The translations under genes and the position numbers were made by a program. A stretch of DNA of 64,000 bases, taken from assembly GCF_037572775.1 (NCBI RefSeq), contig NZ_JBBHKA010000001.1, forward strand, positions 3,100,001 to 3,164,000, read 5' to 3'. The stretch comes from Ramlibacter sp. PS4R-6 (GTDB taxonomy: Bacteria; Pseudomonadota; Gammaproteobacteria; Burkholderiales; Burkholderiaceae_C). Shown here one piece after another: positions 10,895 through 20,096 of this stretch. The notes below the pieces were generated by a model. It was not told where the DNA came from. It did not search any database and saw nothing but the letters and a program-made list of their open reading frames with translations. How positions within the stretch are numbered: the stretch's first letter is position 1; each line of letters begins with the position of its first letter.

Positions 10895-11215
10895 ATGGAT
10901 TGGCGACTGACCGTCCCCCTCACGATGGCCGCACTCGTCGCGGCAGCGGGAGGTACCTTCGCCTGGTTCCGGCCCGCGCCCGCGCCGCCGGCGCCGCTGC
11001 CCGTCGTGGCCCATTCGCCGCCTGCCGTGCTGGAACATTGCCGCCGCGCGGCCGAACTGCTCTACGACGTGCACTGGGCCGCGGCCTGCTTCAAGAACGA
11101 CGGCGACAACGACTGCATGCTGCCCGATGCGCAGGCCGCGAAGGTGAACGCGATCCTCGCCACGGAAGAAGCACGCTGCCTGGCGGCGGAATCGCAGGCA
11201 AGGGCCTCCCCCTAG
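10895..11215 (+). CDS. Small membrane-anchored protein of unknown function
   Basis: I do not recognise this 106-residue protein. It has one N-terminal hydrophobic helix (about residues 6-25) with no clear cleavage site, then a Pro/Ala linker and a short domain with four cysteines (HCRRAA, AACF, DCML, RCLA), consistent with a periplasmic anchored domain with possible disulfides. The helix-forming Cys pattern resembles small twin-CX9C-like proteins only superficially. It ends 19 bp before the exported creatininase-like gene and may belong to the same transcript. Coding potential is supported by uninterrupted GC-rich codon use. Confidence 0.6.
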   Translation: MDWRLTVPLTMAALVAAAGGTFAWFRPAPAPPAPLPVVAHSPPAVLEHCRRAAELLYDVHWAAACFKNDGDNDCMLPDAQAAKVNAILATEEARCLAAESQARASP

Positions 11216-11234
11216 CCCGCTACACTCGCTCGTC

Positions 11235-11951
11235 ATGCACCGACGGGCCGCCTTTCTGTTGTTTTCGCTGTGGCTGGCCGCCGCCCTTCCCGCTTTCGCC
11301 CAGAACGTCCATCTCGAAGAGATGACCTGGCCGGAGCTGCGCGACCGCATGGCCGCCGGGGCCACCACCGTGCTCATCCCCATCGGCGGCACGGAACAGA
11401 ACGGGCCGCACATGGTGCTGGGCAAGCACAACGTCCGGGCGCGCGTGCTGGCGGGGCAGATCGCCAGGGCGCTCGGCAACGCCGTCGTCGCACCGGTGGT
11501 GAGCTACGTGCCGGACGAAGGCCACATGAAATACCCCGGCACGATCACGATCGGAGACGCCGCTTTCGAATCGTTGCTCGAAGGCGCCGCGCGCAGCTTC
11601 CGCCGCCACGGCTTTCGCGACATCGTGCTGCTGGGCGACCACGGCGGCTACCGCAAGGACCTGCAGCAAGTTGCGGCGAAACTCAATCGCGAGTGGAAAG
11701 CTTCCCCCGTGCGCGTCCATGCGTTGAGCGAGTATTACCGCGAGTCCGAACATGCCGGCCTTGCGGACACGTCGCTGGCGATGGCCGTCGACAAGTCGCT
11801 GGTGCGAGGCGACCTGCTGGCGGGCGCGCAACCCGACAAGGATGGCGTGCGGGGCGACCCCCGGCGCGCGAGCGCCGAAACCGGTCAACGCGCGATGCGT
11901 GAAATCGTTGAGACTTCTGTGGCCGCGATCCAGCGGCTCGTAAAAAGATGA
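11235..11951 (+). CDS. Exported creatininase-family hydrolase
   Basis: The 238-residue protein has a clear signal peptide (cleavage after ALPAFA, about residue 22) and then a creatininase-type fold. The IGGTEQNGPHMVLGKHN segment corresponds to the EQHGPH...D metal-site motif of creatininases, and GDHGGYRKDL corresponds to the second conserved His-Gly-Gly segment. Two expected metal ligands differ: His is Asn56, and the usual Asp is His65, which may mark a distinct exported subfamily. Family members cleave cyclic amides such as creatinine or act in cofactor synthesis. The substrate here is unknown. Its last 4 bases overlap the next gene. Confidence 0.75.
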   Translation: MHRRAAFLLFSLWLAAALPAFAQNVHLEEMTWPELRDRMAAGATTVLIPIGGTEQNGPHMVLGKHNVRARVLAGQIARALGNAVVAPVVSYVPDEGHMKYPGTITIGDAAFESLLEGAARSFRRHGFRDIVLLGDHGGYRKDLQQVAAKLNREWKASPVRVHALSEYYRESEHAGLADTSLAMAVDKSLVRGDLLAGAQPDKDGVRGDPRRASAETGQRAMREIVETSVAAIQRLVKR

Positions 11952-13216
11952 AATCGAACCAGACCACCCTTCTCGCCCTCGCGGCCATTGCGGCCGGTGC
12001 CGGCGCCCTGATCCTGGAAGCCGGCGCGCAGCAGCCGGCAGCTTCCGCCGCATCGGCCGCCGCACCCGCGGCGGCGGTGACCACGGTTCCCGGCATGCCC
12101 GGCGTGCCGAACGCCAACAACCTGTACAGCGAAGTCGGCGCGGGCAAGATGAGCCCCGCCGTCAAGGACCACCTCGAGCGCGTGTACGTGCCCAACCTGC
12201 GTGGCAACGAGGTCTACGTGATCGACCCCGCGACCGCCAAGGTGGTCGACAAGTTCAAGGTGGGCCGCAGCCCGCAGCACGTGGTGCCCTCGTGGGACCT
12301 GCAGACGCTCTGGGTCGCCAACAACGCCGAAGGCCGCACCGACGGCAGCCTCACGCCCATCGACCCCAAGACCGGCAAGCCCGGCAAGTCCATCCCCGTG
12401 GACGACCCGTACAACATGTACTTCACGCCCGACGGCAAGTCGGCCATCGTCGTCGCGGAGGCCAAGAAGCGCCTGGACTTCCGCGACCCGAAGACGATGC
12501 AGATGCAGTATTCGATCAACGTGCCGCAATGCGGCGGCGTGAACCACGCCGACTTCTCCATCGACGGCAAGTACGCCATCTTCACCTGCGAGTTCAACGG
12601 CACGCTGGCCAAGGTGGACCTGGTGGAGCGCAAGGTGCTGGGCTACATCAAGCTGCAGATGCCCGAGAAGCGCTTCAAGGAGGGCAGCAAGCCCGACGAC
12701 CCGCAGATGGAGATCTGCACCGCCAAGAAGGGCATGCCGCAGGACATCCGCATCTCGCCGGACGGCAAGCGCTTCTTCATCGCCGACATGCACGCGGACG
12801 GCGTGCACATCGTCGACGGGGATTCGTTCAAGCAGGTCGGGTTCATCACCACCGGCCTCGGCGCGCACGGCCTGTACCCCAGCCGCGACGGCACCAAGCT
12901 GTACGTGGCCAACCGCAGCACGCACAAGATCCACGGCAAGAACGACGGCCCGGGCACGGTGAGCGTCATCGACTTCGCCACCGCCAGGATCATCACCACC
13001 TGGGTCATCCCCGGCGGCGGCAGCCCCGACATGGGCAACGTCAGCCCCGATGGCAAGTGGCTGTGGCTCTCGGGCCGCTACGACGACGAGGTCTACCGGA
13101 TCGACACGTCGAACGGCGCGGTCACGAAGATCAAGGTGGGCGCGGAGCCGCACGGGCTCACGGTGTGGCCGCAACCCGGGCGCTATTCGCTCGGGCACAC
13201 CGGCAACCTGCGCTAG
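11948..13216 (+). CDS. Exported YVTN-type beta-propeller protein
   Basis: This 422-residue protein begins with a signal peptide and an Ala-rich linker to about residue 55. It then has a propeller of repeated blades carrying the family pattern: RVYVPNLRGNEVYVID, TLWVANNAEG, KSAIVVAEA, KRFFIADMHADGVHIVD and KLYVANRS. YVTN/YncE-like proteins are periplasmic propellers, mostly of unknown function; some bind DNA or act beside quinoproteins. Cysteines occur in blades 3-4 (VPQCGGVNHADF, FTCEF, EICTA). Overlap of 4 bp (ATGA) with the creatininase gene suggests coupled translation and a joint periplasmic task. Its stop abuts the stop of the opposite gene. Confidence 0.8.
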   Translation: MKSNQTTLLALAAIAAGAGALILEAGAQQPAASAASAAAPAAAVTTVPGMPGVPNANNLYSEVGAGKMSPAVKDHLERVYVPNLRGNEVYVIDPATAKVVDKFKVGRSPQHVVPSWDLQTLWVANNAEGRTDGSLTPIDPKTGKPGKSIPVDDPYNMYFTPDGKSAIVVAEAKKRLDFRDPKTMQMQYSINVPQCGGVNHADFSIDGKYAIFTCEFNGTLAKVDLVERKVLGYIKLQMPEKRFKEGSKPDDPQMEICTAKKGMPQDIRISPDGKRFFIADMHADGVHIVDGDSFKQVGFITTGLGAHGLYPSRDGTKLYVANRSTHKIHGKNDGPGTVSVIDFATARIITTWVIPGGGSPDMGNVSPDGKWLWLSGRYDDEVYRIDTSNGAVTKIKVGAEPHGLTVWPQPGRYSLGHTGNLR

Positions 13217-13438
13217 TCAGAACATCGTCTGCTGGTAGCTGCCCGTCTTGCCGTCGGTGCGCGGCTTGAGCACGCGCACGTGCGGGTTGCCGGCGGCGGT
13301 CACCTCGTAGTCCTTGCCGCACTGCGGGCAGGCGTAGCGGTGCGGGCGCGCTTCGCCGCCGACCTCGGCGGCGGTGACTTCGAGCTTCGCCCCGCAGTAA
13401 TCGCAGGCCTTCTCGATGCACAGCAGTTGCGGCTGCAT
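13217..13438 (-). CDS. Small zinc-ribbon protein
   Basis: The gene encodes about 73 residues with two CxxC pairs, CDYC and CPQC, 24 residues apart. This is a zinc-ribbon arrangement typical of small nucleic-acid- or protein-binding accessory proteins. ATG at 13438 is chosen; an in-frame TTG 12 codons upstream is possible but adds no conserved sequence. It lies between the pmd operon end and the propeller gene and shares no obvious link with either. Function is unknown. Confidence 0.6.
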   Translation of the reverse strand: MQPQLLCIEKACDYCGAKLEVTAAEVGGEARPHRYACPQCGKDYEVTAAGNPHVRVLKPRTDGKTGSYQQTMF

Positions 13439-13493
13439 ACGGTCCAGTATGCGCGCTGCAACGCAACTCTTCAAGGCTCCGGAATGAGGCCTT

Positions 13494-14450
13494 TCAGCTA
13501 GCCAGCTGCTTCTCCAGCTGGTCGAGCACCTCGTAGCAGGGCAGCACCTGCGCCACGCTGGCGTTCGGCTCGCGCCCCTCGCGGATGGCGGCGATGAACT
13601 CGCGGTCCTGCAGTTCGATGCCGTTCATGGAGACGTCGACCTTCGACACGTCGATCTTGTCGTCCTTGCCGTTGAACAGGTCGTCGTAGCGGGCGATGTA
13701 CGTCGCGGTGTCGCCGATGTAGCGGAAGAAGGTGCCCAGCGGGCCTTCGTTGTTGAAGGACAGCGACAGCGTGCAGATCGCGCCGTTCGCGGCCTGCAGC
13801 TGGATGCTCATGTCCATCGCGATGCCCAGCGTCGGATGGATGGGGCCCTGGATGGCGTTGGCCTTCACCACGCGGCTGCCCGTCTGGTACTGGAACAGGT
13901 CCACCGTGTGCGCGGCGTGGTGCCACAGCAGGTGGTCGGTCCAGCTGCGCGCCTGGCCCAGCGCATTCATGTTGGTGCGGCGGAAGAAGTAGGTCTGCAC
14001 GTCCATCTGCTGGATGTTGAACTCGCCCGCCTGGATCTTCTTGTGCACGAACTGGTGGCTGGGGTTGAAGCGGCGCGTGTGGCCGACCATCGCGACCAGG
14101 CCCGTCTTCTTCTGCGCTTCCACCACGGCCTTGCCGTCGGCGAGCTTGTCGCACAGGGGAATCTCCACCTGCACGTGCTTGCCCGCCTTCAGGCAGGCCA
14201 GCGATTGCGACGCATGCATCTGCGTCGGCGTCGCGAGGATCACGGCGTCGACGTCGCCGCGCTTGAGGGTCTCGTCGAGCTCGGTCGTCGCATGCCCGAT
14301 GCCGTACTTCTTCGCGACTTCCTGCGTCTTGTCCAGCTCGCGGCCGATCACCGACGTCACCTCCACGCCGTCGATCAACTTGAGCGCGTCGAGGTGTTTC
14401 TGCCCGAAGGCGCCGGCGCCCGCGAGCGCGACGCGAATGTTCTTGCCCAT
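13494..14450 (-). CDS. pmdC: 4-carboxy-2-hydroxymuconate-6-semialdehyde dehydrogenase
   Basis: This 318-residue Gfo/Idh/MocA-type oxidoreductase matches LigC/PmdC, which oxidises the protocatechuate 4,5-cleavage product (as its hemiacetal) to 2-pyrone-4,6-dicarboxylate with NAD(P)+. The Rossmann motif GAGAFGQKH is at residues 11-19, and the family segment VEIPLCDKLADG carries the EKP-equivalent. It is the last gene of the operon and starts 1 bp after the pmdB stop. Order and neighbours make the assignment strong. Confidence 0.93.
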   Translation of the reverse strand: MGKNIRVALAGAGAFGQKHLDALKLIDGVEVTSVIGRELDKTQEVAKKYGIGHATTELDETLKRGDVDAVILATPTQMHASQSLACLKAGKHVQVEIPLCDKLADGKAVVEAQKKTGLVAMVGHTRRFNPSHQFVHKKIQAGEFNIQQMDVQTYFFRRTNMNALGQARSWTDHLLWHHAAHTVDLFQYQTGSRVVKANAIQGPIHPTLGIAMDMSIQLQAANGAICTLSLSFNNEGPLGTFFRYIGDTATYIARYDDLFNGKDDKIDVSKVDVSMNGIELQDREFIAAIREGREPNASVAQVLPCYEVLDQLEKQLAS

Positions 14451-14451
14451 G

Positions 14452-15681
<1,230 letters not shown>

Positions 15682-16608
15682 TCAGCTCCAGTACAGGCGC
15701 GTGGGGTTGTCGACCAGCAGTTTGCGCTGCAATTCGGCCGTCGTGGCGATGTGCGGGATGAAATCCACCAGCAGGCCGTCGTCGGGCATGTGGTCCTTCA
15801 GGTTCGGGTGCGGCCAGTCGGTGCCCCACAGCACGCGGTCGGGGAAGGTCTCCACCACCTTGCGGGCGAAGGGCACGACGTCGCGGTAGGCGTTGCGCTC
15901 GCCGTTCAAGGCCGGCGGGCCGGTGACGGAGAGGCGCTCGGGGCAGCTCACCTTGCTCCACACGTTGGGATGTTCGCGCATGAACTTGAGGAACAGCCCG
16001 AACTCGGGCCCGTCGATGGGCTTCTTCACGTCGGGGCGTCCCATGTGGTCCACCACCACGGTGGTCGGCAGCGCGGTGAAGAAGTCCCACAGCTCGGGCA
16101 GGTCCACCGCCTCGAAGTAGATCACCACGTGCCAGCCGAGCGGCGCGATGCGCGCGGCGATCTCCATCAGCTCGTCCTTCGGCGTGAAGTCCACGAGGCG
16201 CTTGACGAAGTTGAAGCGCACGCCGCGCACGCCGGCGGCGTTCATCTCCTGCAGCTCGCGGTCCGTCACCGAGCGCTTCACCGTGGCCACGCCACGGGCC
16301 TTGCCGTTCGACGACTTCAGCGCATCGACCAGCGCGCGGTTGTCCGCGCCATGGCAGGTGGCCTGCACGATCACGTTCTTGTCGAAGCCCAGGTGGTCGC
16401 GCAGCGCGAAGAGTTGCTCCTTGCTCGCGTCGCACGGCGTGTACTTTCGCTCCGGCGCGAACGGGAACTGCGCGCCGGGGCCGAAAACGTGGCAATGCGC
16501 GTCGACGCTGCCCGGCGGCAGCTTGAATTGCGGCTTGCTCGGGCCCGAGTACCAGTCGAGCCAGCCGGGGGTCTTCTCGAAACCGCCTGAGGTGGGTTTG
16601 CCGCTCAT
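15682..16608 (-). CDS. pmdD: 2-pyrone-4,6-dicarboxylate hydrolase
   Basis: This 308-residue amidohydrolase-superfamily member matches LigI, which opens 2-pyrone-4,6-dicarboxylate to 4-oxalomesaconate/4-carboxy-2-hydroxymuconate without needing a metal. The N-terminal PGSVDAHCHVFGPG motif, the mid-protein VDHMGRPD and the C-terminal LWGTDWPHPN with its catalytic Asp are characteristic. It sits between pmdF and pmdA as expected for comamonad clusters. Confidence 0.94.
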   Translation of the reverse strand: MSGKPTSGGFEKTPGWLDWYSGPSKPQFKLPPGSVDAHCHVFGPGAQFPFAPERKYTPCDASKEQLFALRDHLGFDKNVIVQATCHGADNRALVDALKSSNGKARGVATVKRSVTDRELQEMNAAGVRGVRFNFVKRLVDFTPKDELMEIAARIAPLGWHVVIYFEAVDLPELWDFFTALPTTVVVDHMGRPDVKKPIDGPEFGLFLKFMREHPNVWSKVSCPERLSVTGPPALNGERNAYRDVVPFARKVVETFPDRVLWGTDWPHPNLKDHMPDDGLLVDFIPHIATTAELQRKLLVDNPTRLYWS

Positions 16609-16612
16609 GCCG

Positions 16613-17296
16613 TCAATCGATGTAGCGCAGGCCGGCCTTCTCGAGCGGCTCGCGCATCTTGTACATGTCCAGGCCCAGCACGCCGGACGCCAGCTTCTGG
16701 CGCTTCTCGCCCTCGTTCGCTTCGCGCGCCGTCGCGGCGTCCAGCGCCTTTTTCGCCATCGCGCGCGGCACGCACACGACGCCGTCGTCGTCGGCCACGA
16801 TCACGTCGCCGGGATGCACGAGCGCATTGGCGCAAACCACCGGGATGTTCACCGAGCCGACCGTGGCCTTGATCGTGCCCTTGCTGCTGATCGCGCGGCT
16901 CCACACCGGGAACTTCATCTCGGTGAGCGTCTTCACGTCGCGGCAGCCGGCGTCGATCACCAGCGCGCGGGCGCCGCGCGCCTGGAACGAGGTGGCGAGC
17001 AGGTCACCGAAGAAGCCGTCGGTGTTGGGCGACGTGAGCGCGGCGACGACGATGTCGCCGGGTTGGATCTGCTCGGCGACGACATGCATCATCCAGTTGT
17101 CGCCGGGATGCAGGAGCACCGTCACCGCCGTGCCCGACACCTGCGCGCCGGCATAGATCGGGCGCATGTAGGTGTTCATCAGGCCCACGCGGCCCATGGC
17201 CTCGTGCACCGTGGCGGAGCCGAATTTGGCCAGCGCGTCCGCCACGGCCGCTTCCGTGCGCTGGATGTTGCGGTAGACCACGCCCAGTTCGTACAT
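16613..17296 (-). CDS. pmdF: 4-carboxy-4-hydroxy-2-oxoadipate aldolase
   Basis: The 227-residue protein is a RraA-fold class II aldolase (LigK/GalC type), which splits 4-carboxy-4-hydroxy-2-oxoadipate into pyruvate and oxaloacetate with a divalent metal. The conserved [21 protein letters not shown] (first 20 residues typical), DAGCRDV and [17 protein letters not shown] motifs are present, the latter two holding metal-binding acidic residues. ATG at 17296 gives the usual N-terminus ([11 protein letters not shown]). An upstream in-frame extension of 10 codons runs into pmdE and is rejected. Confidence 0.94.
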   Translation of the reverse strand: MYELGVVYRNIQRTEAAVADALAKFGSATVHEAMGRVGLMNTYMRPIYAGAQVSGTAVTVLLHPGDNWMMHVVAEQIQPGDIVVAALTSPNTDGFFGDLLATSFQARGARALVIDAGCRDVKTLTEMKFPVWSRAISSKGTIKATVGSVNIPVVCANALVHPGDVIVADDDGVVCVPRAMAKKALDAATAREANEGEKRQKLASGVLGLDMYKMREPLEKAGLRYID

Positions 17297-17297
17297 G

Positions 17298-18332
17298 TCA
17301 CTTCCCCTTGGATTGGAGCTGCGCATCCAGGCGCCGGAACACCCGGCGCGTGTTGCCCTCGAAGATCGCGTGCTTGTCCTCGCCGGACAGCAGCTTCGAC
17401 GCGTCGATGTAGCGCTTGGTGTCGTCGTAGTAGTTGCCGGTGGTCGGGTCGATGCCGCGCACCGCGCCGATCATCTCGCTGGCGAACAGCACGTTCTTCA
17501 CCGGGATCACGGTGTTGAGCAGGTCGATGCCCGGCTGGTGGTACACGCAGGTGTCGAAGAACACGTTGTTCATCACGTGCGTGTCCAGCAGCGGCTTCTT
17601 CATCTCCTGCGCCAGCCCGCGGTAGCGGCCCCAGTGGTAGGGCACGGCGCCGCCGCCGTGCGGGATGATGAAGCGCAGCTGCGGGAAATCCTTGAACAGG
17701 TCGCCCTGGATCAATTGCATGAACGCCGTGGTGTCCGCGTTGATGTAGTGCGCGCCGGTGGTGTGGAAGCAGGCGTTGCAGCTCGTGCTGACGTGGATCA
17801 TCGCCGGCACGTCGTACTCCACCATCTTCTCGTAGATGGGGTACCACCACTTGTCGGTGAGCGGCGGGGAGTTCCAGTGGCCGCCCGACGGGTCCGGGTT
17901 CAGGTTGATGCCTACGGCGCCGTACTCGCGGATGCACTTCTCCATCTCGGGGATGCAGGTCTTCGGCTCCACGCCGGGCGACTGCGGCAGCATCGCCACG
18001 GGCACGAAGTGGTCGGGGAACAGCTTGGCCACGCGGAAGCACAGCTCGTTGCAGATCGCCGCCCAGGTGCTGGACACCTCGAAGTCGCCGATGTGGTGCG
18101 CCATGAAGCTCGCGCGCGGCGAGAACAGCGTCAGGTCGTTGCCGCGCTCCTTCATCAGGCGCAGCTGGTTGTTCACGATGGTCTCGCGGATGTCGTCGTC
18201 ACTGATCTTCAGGTCCGCGACCTTCGGCTTCGCCGCAGGGTCCTTGATGCCGGCGATCTGCTGGTTGCGCCACTCTTCCAGTTGCTTGGGCGCGGTGGTG
18301 TAGTGCCCATGGCAGTCGATGATGATCGTCAT
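17298..18332 (-). CDS. pmdE: 4-oxalomesaconate hydratase
   Basis: This 344-residue amidohydrolase-fold protein matches LigJ/PmdE, which hydrates 4-oxalomesaconate to 4-carboxy-4-hydroxy-2-oxoadipate using zinc. The metal-site motif IDCHGHYTT is at the N-terminus and [18 protein letters not shown] further on. The ATG at 18332 overlaps the stop of the upstream gene by 4 bp (ATGA). It starts 1 bp from pmdF. Confidence 0.94.
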   Translation of the reverse strand: MTIIIDCHGHYTTAPKQLEEWRNQQIAGIKDPAAKPKVADLKISDDDIRETIVNNQLRLMKERGNDLTLFSPRASFMAHHIGDFEVSSTWAAICNELCFRVAKLFPDHFVPVAMLPQSPGVEPKTCIPEMEKCIREYGAVGINLNPDPSGGHWNSPPLTDKWWYPIYEKMVEYDVPAMIHVSTSCNACFHTTGAHYINADTTAFMQLIQGDLFKDFPQLRFIIPHGGGAVPYHWGRYRGLAQEMKKPLLDTHVMNNVFFDTCVYHQPGIDLLNTVIPVKNVLFASEMIGAVRGIDPTTGNYYDDTKRYIDASKLLSGEDKHAIFEGNTRRVFRRLDAQLQSKGK

Positions 18333-19009
18333 GCGGGTTCCATCCCTTGTCGGCGCTTCGCATCCGCGGTGGGCGGCGAAGCCATGAACAGCAGCAGCTC
18401 GCGCGCCGCGGCCGGCTGCGTGCTGGTGGCGCACACCGCGCCGGAAAAGACCGTGTTGATTTCGGCGCCCGCCGGCATCGCGCCGAGGAGCTCGATGCCC
18501 GGCTGGTGGATCAGCTCCGAGAGTTGCTGGAAGCCGAGTGCGGCCTTGCCGTCGGCCACCAGCGAGCCCACCGGGATGCCCGGGGAGGCTTGCACCAGTT
18601 TGCTCTGGATGTCCGCCAGGCCCCAGCGCTCGAAGAGCTTCAGCAATGCCGTGCCGCTGGGTCCGGTCGAATAGCCGATCGTCGGTGCCGCGAGAACCGC
18701 ACGCTTGAGCGCTGCCTCGCTCGACACATCGGGCTGCGGCGACCCGGCCTTCACCGCGATGCCGACCCCGGAGCGCACCAGGTCCACGCGGCTGCCCGCC
18801 AATTTGCCCGCCTGCTGCAGCTTGTCGATGGCGTCGGACGCGAGCACGACGACGTCGAAGGGTTCATCGGCCTGCACGCGCTTCGCCGCGTCGACGCCGC
18901 CCACCGATTCGATGCGCGATTCGACGCCCGAGAGCTTTCCGTACATCGCCGCCAGCTCGCCCAGGAGCTGGCGCGTGGCCATGGAGGAAATGCCGCGGAT
19001 CGCCGTCAT
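18329..19009 (-). CDS. Leaderless ModA-like substrate-binding-fold protein (PmdU-like), first gene of pmd operon
   Basis: This 226-residue protein resembles type-II periplasmic binding proteins of the molybdate/sulfate (ModA) kind, but the start MTAIRGISSMATRQLLG has no signal peptide. It would therefore stay in the cytoplasm unless the true start is missed. It is the promoter-proximal gene of the pmd operon and overlaps pmdE. In Comamonas testosteroni the reported order is pmdUKEFDABC, with a gene of unknown role (U) first; this gene occupies that place. Whether it senses an aromatic acid or an intermediate is unknown. Confidence 0.75.
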   Translation of the reverse strand: MTAIRGISSMATRQLLGELAAMYGKLSGVESRIESVGGVDAAKRVQADEPFDVVVLASDAIDKLQQAGKLAGSRVDLVRSGVGIAVKAGSPQPDVSSEAALKRAVLAAPTIGYSTGPSGTALLKLFERWGLADIQSKLVQASPGIPVGSLVADGKAALGFQQLSELIHQPGIELLGAMPAGAEINTVFSGAVCATSTQPAAARELLLFMASPPTADAKRRQGMEPA

Positions 19010-19056
19010 CCGGGCATTGTCGGCAGGGGCGGCGGGCGCTTGAAGCCCACCCCGCC

Positions 19057-19082
19057 TCTAGCAGCTATGCCAGTTCAGCATA
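19057..19082. promoter_or_regulatory. LysR-type operator between pmd operon and its regulator
   Basis: TATGC-N7-GCATA (19066-19082) is a perfect 5-bp dyad that also satisfies the T-N11-A rule for LysR-type boxes. It lies in the 97-bp gap between the divergent start codons of the pmd operon and the lysR gene. A 14-bp block TCTAGCAGCTATGC (19057-19070) reaching into the dyad recurs with one change upstream of vanA. Likely bound by the adjacent LysR protein. Confidence 0.7.
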
Positions 19083-19106
19083 ATTGGCGCCCACCCATCC
19101 AGAAAC

Positions 19107-20018
19107 ATGGACCTCAAGCAGCTCGAATACTTCGTCCGCGTGGCTGAGCTCGGCAGCTTCACGCGAGCCGCGGTCGAGCTGGACGTGGCCCAGCCGGCGC
19201 TCAGCCGGCAGGTGCGGTTGCTGGAGGTGGAGCTGCGCCAGACCCTGCTCGTGCGCAACGGCCGCGGCGCGGTGCCGACCGAAGCCGGCAAGATCCTGCT
19301 GGAACACGGCCGCGGCATCCTGCACCAGGTGCAGCGGGCTCGCGACGACCTGGGACGGTTGCGCGGCGGGCTGTCCGGGCGCGTGGCGCTGGGACTGCCG
19401 AGCAGCGTGGCGCGCGTGCTTGCCGTGCCCTTGACGCGCGCTTTCCGCGAAGCCGCCCCCGACGCCCGCCTGTCGATCAGCGAAGCCCTGTCGGTGGGCC
19501 TGCAGGAAGGCCTGACGAGCGGGCGCCTCGACATTGCCGTGCTCTACAACGCGCAGCCCTCGCGCGAGCTCGACGTCCTGCCGCTCCTCGAGGAAGACCT
19601 GCTGCTCGTGCGCGCACGTCCGCCGGGGCTTCACGAAGACCCGCCGCCCGGCCCCGTCGACCTGCGCGACATCGCGCAGATGCCGCTCGTGATCCCGAGC
19701 CGGCCCAACGCCATCCGCCTGCACGTCGAATCCGCGATGGCCGCCATCGGCGCGAAACCCAACGTGGCGCTGGAGATCGACGGCGTCACCGCGATCCTCG
19801 ACCTGGTGCTCGACGGCGCAGGCTGCGCGATCCTGTCGCACAACGCGCTGCTGAATTCGCCGCGGCCGTCGGCATACATCGCACAGCAGATCGGCACGCC
19901 GCCGCTGCGCATCCAGCTCTCGCTCGCGACGAGCCTGCAGCGGCCCGCGACGCCGGTGCAGAAGGCCGCGCTCGGGCTGATCCGCGACATCCTGCCCGCT
20001 GTGTACGCGCGCCACTAG
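19107..20018 (+). CDS. pmdR: LysR-family regulator of the pmd operon (PmdR-like)
   Basis: The 303-residue protein has the LysR winged helix-turn-helix at residues about 1-60 (LEYFVRVAELGSFTRAA...QPALSRQVRLLE) and an effector-binding domain with the expected hinge. It is divergent from the pmd operon, sharing a 97-bp regulatory region with a perfect LysR box, which is the classic arrangement for a co-inducer-responsive activator. PmdR in comamonads responds to protocatechuate-pathway compounds; the effector here is not shown by sequence. Confidence 0.85.
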   Translation: MDLKQLEYFVRVAELGSFTRAAVELDVAQPALSRQVRLLEVELRQTLLVRNGRGAVPTEAGKILLEHGRGILHQVQRARDDLGRLRGGLSGRVALGLPSSVARVLAVPLTRAFREAAPDARLSISEALSVGLQEGLTSGRLDIAVLYNAQPSRELDVLPLLEEDLLLVRARPPGLHEDPPPGPVDLRDIAQMPLVIPSRPNAIRLHVESAMAAIGAKPNVALEIDGVTAILDLVLDGAGCAILSHNALLNSPRPSAYIAQQIGTPPLRIQLSLATSLQRPATPVQKAALGLIRDILPAVYARH

Positions 20019-20056
20019 GCGTTCCGTTTGGGGGGAAAACCCCGTGTCCGCGCGTG

Positions 20057-20066
20057 TGGCATGCCA
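20057..20066. promoter_or_regulatory. Palindrome upstream of the TAXI transporter genes
   Basis: TGGCATGCCA is a perfect 10-bp palindrome, flanked by GTG on the left and ACAC on the right so that the dyad extends imperfectly. It lies 31 bp before the start codon at 20097, where an operator would fit. No -10/-35 pair is convincing. Its role is inferred from position only. Confidence 0.35.
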
Positions 20067-20096
20067 ACACAATGCCCGCACTACAGGAGACAAGGC

